From the NCBI GenBank assembly GCA_902783795.1, contig CACZSO010000261.1, positions 1 through 5,935 of the forward strand: a stretch of DNA of 5,935 bases, given 5' to 3'. This document shows, piece after piece, positions 4,513 to 5,935 of this stretch. The notes beneath the pieces are model-generated. The model was not told the origin of the DNA, did not search any database, and worked only from the letters and a program-made list of their open reading frames with translations. The stretch's first letter is position 1, and every line of letters starts with the position of its first letter. Source of the DNA: an uncultured Eubacteriales bacterium (lineage in GTDB: Bacteria > Bacillota > Clostridia > Lachnospirales > Lachnospiraceae). The position numbers and the translations under genes are program-made.

Positions 4513-5316
4513 ATGGAAGAAGGAATATTGTCCGCATATTTAAAGCAGATCGCCTTTACCGGACAGGAGGCGCATGCCTATATCCTGGAGGGAGAGAAGA
4601 ACATCATCTTTAAAACGGCGGAGAAATTTGCCCGGGAACTCATAACATCGCCGGCGGATCTTTTGATCCCGGAGCATGAAAAGCCGAACCTGTTTTCTGT
4701 GGAAGATGTCAGGGAAACCATTAACCGGACCGTGCATATCCGCCCCTATGGGACCGGCAAAAAAGTATACATCGTCCGGGATGCGGAAAAAATGAATGTG
4801 CAGGCGCAGAACGCGCTATTAAAAACTATTGAGGAACCGCCGGAATATGTGGTGATCCTGTTGCTGACGGACAACGCAGAGGGGTTCCTGGAGACCATAC
4901 GGTCCCGGTGCGTAAAGTTCAATGTGTATTCGGAAAGACAAGAATATACGGAAGAGGAAAAAGAAGCCATTGCTCTGGTGCGGACACTGTTTGAAAACGG
5001 GCCGGCGCCGGAGGCAGAGAAGATCAGGGATACGGCAGAAGCCCTGGGAAAATATAAAGGACAGCTGGAGACCTGCCTGGAATATATCCGGCTGTGGCTG
5101 AGAGATGCCTTGATCTTTAAGGCAGGAGCGACGGAGGACCGGATGATCCTCACAGAAGACCGGATGATCAGCCGGATCTTTGCCAGAGAGCGCTCCTTTG
5201 AGGGAATCAACCGGATCATGGAAAGCCTGGATGAGGGAAAAGCATACCTTAAGGCCAATGTTACGCCTGAGCTTACCATGGAGACGATTTTTTTCAAGAT
5301 ACAGGAGGAAACATGA
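4513..5316 (+). CDS. holB: DNA polymerase III delta-prime subunit (compact form)
   Basis: Delta-prime is part of the clamp loader that places the sliding clamp on primed DNA during replication. Diagnostic motifs are present: AHAYILEG (20-27), EHEKPNLFSVEDVRE (54-68), KKVYIVRDAEKMNVQAQNALLKTIEEPP (83-110, containing the Walker B-like segment and the SRC-loop helix), and TIRSRCVKF (128-136) with the family's SRC signature. At 267 residues it is shorter than the usual 310-330. Where a P-loop would be there is GEKNIIFKT, and the four-cysteine zinc module normally between the P-loop helix and the EKPN region is absent. The C-terminal part (150-267) is helical, as expected for the collar domain, and holds a tandem duplication TEDRMIL/TEDRMIS at 207-220. 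The start is the ATG at 4513 with GAGG eight bases upstream. Its stop overlaps the ricT start, the order also seen in Bacillus. Confidence 0.9.
   Translation: MEEGILSAYLKQIAFTGQEAHAYILEGEKNIIFKTAEKFARELITSPADLLIPEHEKPNLFSVEDVRETINRTVHIRPYGTGKKVYIVRDAEKMNVQAQNALLKTIEEPPEYVVILLLTDNAEGFLETIRSRCVKFNVYSERQEYTEEEKEAIALVRTLFENGPAPEAEKIRDTAEALGKYKGQLETCLEYIRLWLRDALIFKAGATEDRMILTEDRMISRIFARERSFEGINRIMESLDEGKAYLKANVTPELTMETIFFKIQEET
5131..5172 (+). repeat. Imperfect 21-bp tandem duplication inside holB
   Basis: Two adjacent 21-bp units (5131-5151 and 5152-5172) share the core GACCGGATGATC and encode TEDRMIL and TEDRMIS. The length keeps the frame, so it adds seven residues to the collar region without breaking the gene. 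Confidence 0.75.
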
Positions 5317-5935
5317 CAGAAGTGATAGGTGTCAGCTTCAGACACCAGGGAAAAGTATATTATTTCAGCCCCCGGGGACAGGAATTCAAGCGCGGCGAAG
5401 GCGTTATCGTAGCCACGGCCCAGGGGTTGGAATACGGCGCGGTGATCATGCCTAATAAGGAGGTCGACGAGAGCCATATCAAGGGTGAATTAAAGCCCAT
5501 CATCCGCCGGGCCACCGAAGACGATGATGATCAGTTAAATCTTAATCTGAAAAATGAAGAGACAGCCTTAAAGATCTGCAAGGAGCGGGTGAAAGAGCAC
5601 GGGCTGGAAATGAAACTGATCCGGGCCGAATATTGTTTTGACCGCTCCAAGCTCACCTTTTTCTTTACGGCAGACGGCCGTGTGGATTTCAGAGAATTGG
5701 TAAAGGACCTGGCCGGTATTTTCAGGACCCGCATCGAATTAAGACAGGTGGGTGTGCGGGATGAGACCCGGCTGTTAGGCGGCTTAGGGGTCTGCGGGCG
5801 TGAGCTTTGCTGCACCACCTGGCTCCCTGACTTCGTACCGGTTTCCATCAAGATGGCCAAAGAACAGAATCTGTCGCTGAATTCCGCGAAGATCTCCGGT
5901 GTCTGCGGACGGCTGATGTGCTGCCTGAAAAACGA
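5313..5935 (+). CDS. ricT: PSP1-domain protein RicT/YaaT (3' end cut off by window edge)
   Basis: In Bacillus, RicT joins RicA and RicF in a complex carrying iron-sulfur clusters that modulates RNase Y-dependent mRNA maturation, and through it sporulation, competence and biofilm formation. Here 207 full codons are present; the family is roughly 270-300 residues, so the C-terminus is missing. The PSP1 domain is recognisable from VYYFSP (15-20), FKRGEGVIVAT (25-35), a long middle helix region, FFFTADGRVDFRELVKDLAGIF (116-137) and RTRIELRQVGVRDETRLLGGLGVCGRELCC (138-167). Two cysteine motifs, CGRELCC (161-167) and CGRLMCC (198-204), are the expected cluster ligands. The ATG at 5313 overlaps the holB stop as ATGA, with AGGAGG four bases upstream, so translation is coupled to holB. 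This neighbour pair is conserved in Firmicutes, which supports both calls. Partner genes ricA and ricF are not in the window. Confidence 0.95.
   Translation, partial: MTEVIGVSFRHQGKVYYFSPRGQEFKRGEGVIVATAQGLEYGAVIMPNKEVDESHIKGELKPIIRRATEDDDDQLNLNLKNEETALKICKERVKEHGLEMKLIRAEYCFDRSKLTFFFTADGRVDFRELVKDLAGIFRTRIELRQVGVRDETRLLGGLGVCGRELCCTTWLPDFVPVSIKMAKEQNLSLNSAKISGVCGRLMCCLKN

Noticed and set aside
4746..5477. Minus-strand open frame of 243 codons opposite holB and ricT
   Set aside because: Ser/Arg-rich translation with no domain, antisense to two confidently identified genes.
5531..5860. Minus-strand open frame of 109 codons at the right end
   Set aside because: Entirely antisense to ricT, with no recognisable motif.

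Overview
The window looks like ordinary chromosomal backbone from a low-to-medium GC Firmicute, most likely a Clostridia or Lachnospiraceae-type gut anaerobe. The basis is AGGAGG-type ribosome binding sites, sigma-A style promoters, the holB-ricT gene pair also found in Bacillus and Clostridia, a clostridial-style HolB sequence, and a cysteine-rich MnmA. This taxonomic call is inference from protein character; no search was possible.

Layout. The left third (1-1987) is read on the minus strand. In transcription order it holds a small XRE-type helix-turn-helix regulator (1918-1706) behind a near-consensus promoter, a GNAT acetyltransferase (1571-1119), and mnmA, the tRNA 2-thiouridylase (939 to beyond the left edge, so its C-terminus is missing). 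A divergent intergenic region (1919-2265) rich in small palindromes separates this from the plus-strand genes. These are a monocistronic Gfo/Idh/MocA-family oxidoreductase (2266-3528) ending at a strong rho-independent terminator (3570-3615), then a new transcription unit. That unit holds a DUF1461/TIGR01906 membrane protein (3743-4438, the family that includes the lipoprotein transacylase Lit), an unusually compact DNA polymerase III delta-prime subunit holB (4513-5316), and ricT/yaaT (5313 to beyond the right edge). holB and ricT overlap in an ATGA and are surely translationally coupled.

How the genes fit together. The functions are mostly housekeeping: tRNA wobble thiolation, replication clamp loading, RNA-decay control by a PSP1/RicT protein, and envelope lipoprotein modification. 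The oxidoreductase is an isolated metabolic gene with no visible transporter or pathway partner. No mobile element, CRISPR array, rRNA or tRNA gene was seen.

Most worth a second look: (i) a canonical A_AAA_AAC slippery heptamer in frame near the 3' end of the membrane-protein gene. It sits in a 10-bp tandem repeat, 12 nt before a small hairpin, and the holB frame is open across it, so a -1 shift would fuse the two proteins. (ii) The HolB lacks both a recognisable P-loop and the cysteine zinc module. (iii) The oxidoreductase has a glycine-rich insertion. (iv) There are paired dyads upstream of the oxidoreductase and a long-range 10-bp inverted repeat in the mnmA leader. None of these proves a new system; most of the window is conventional.
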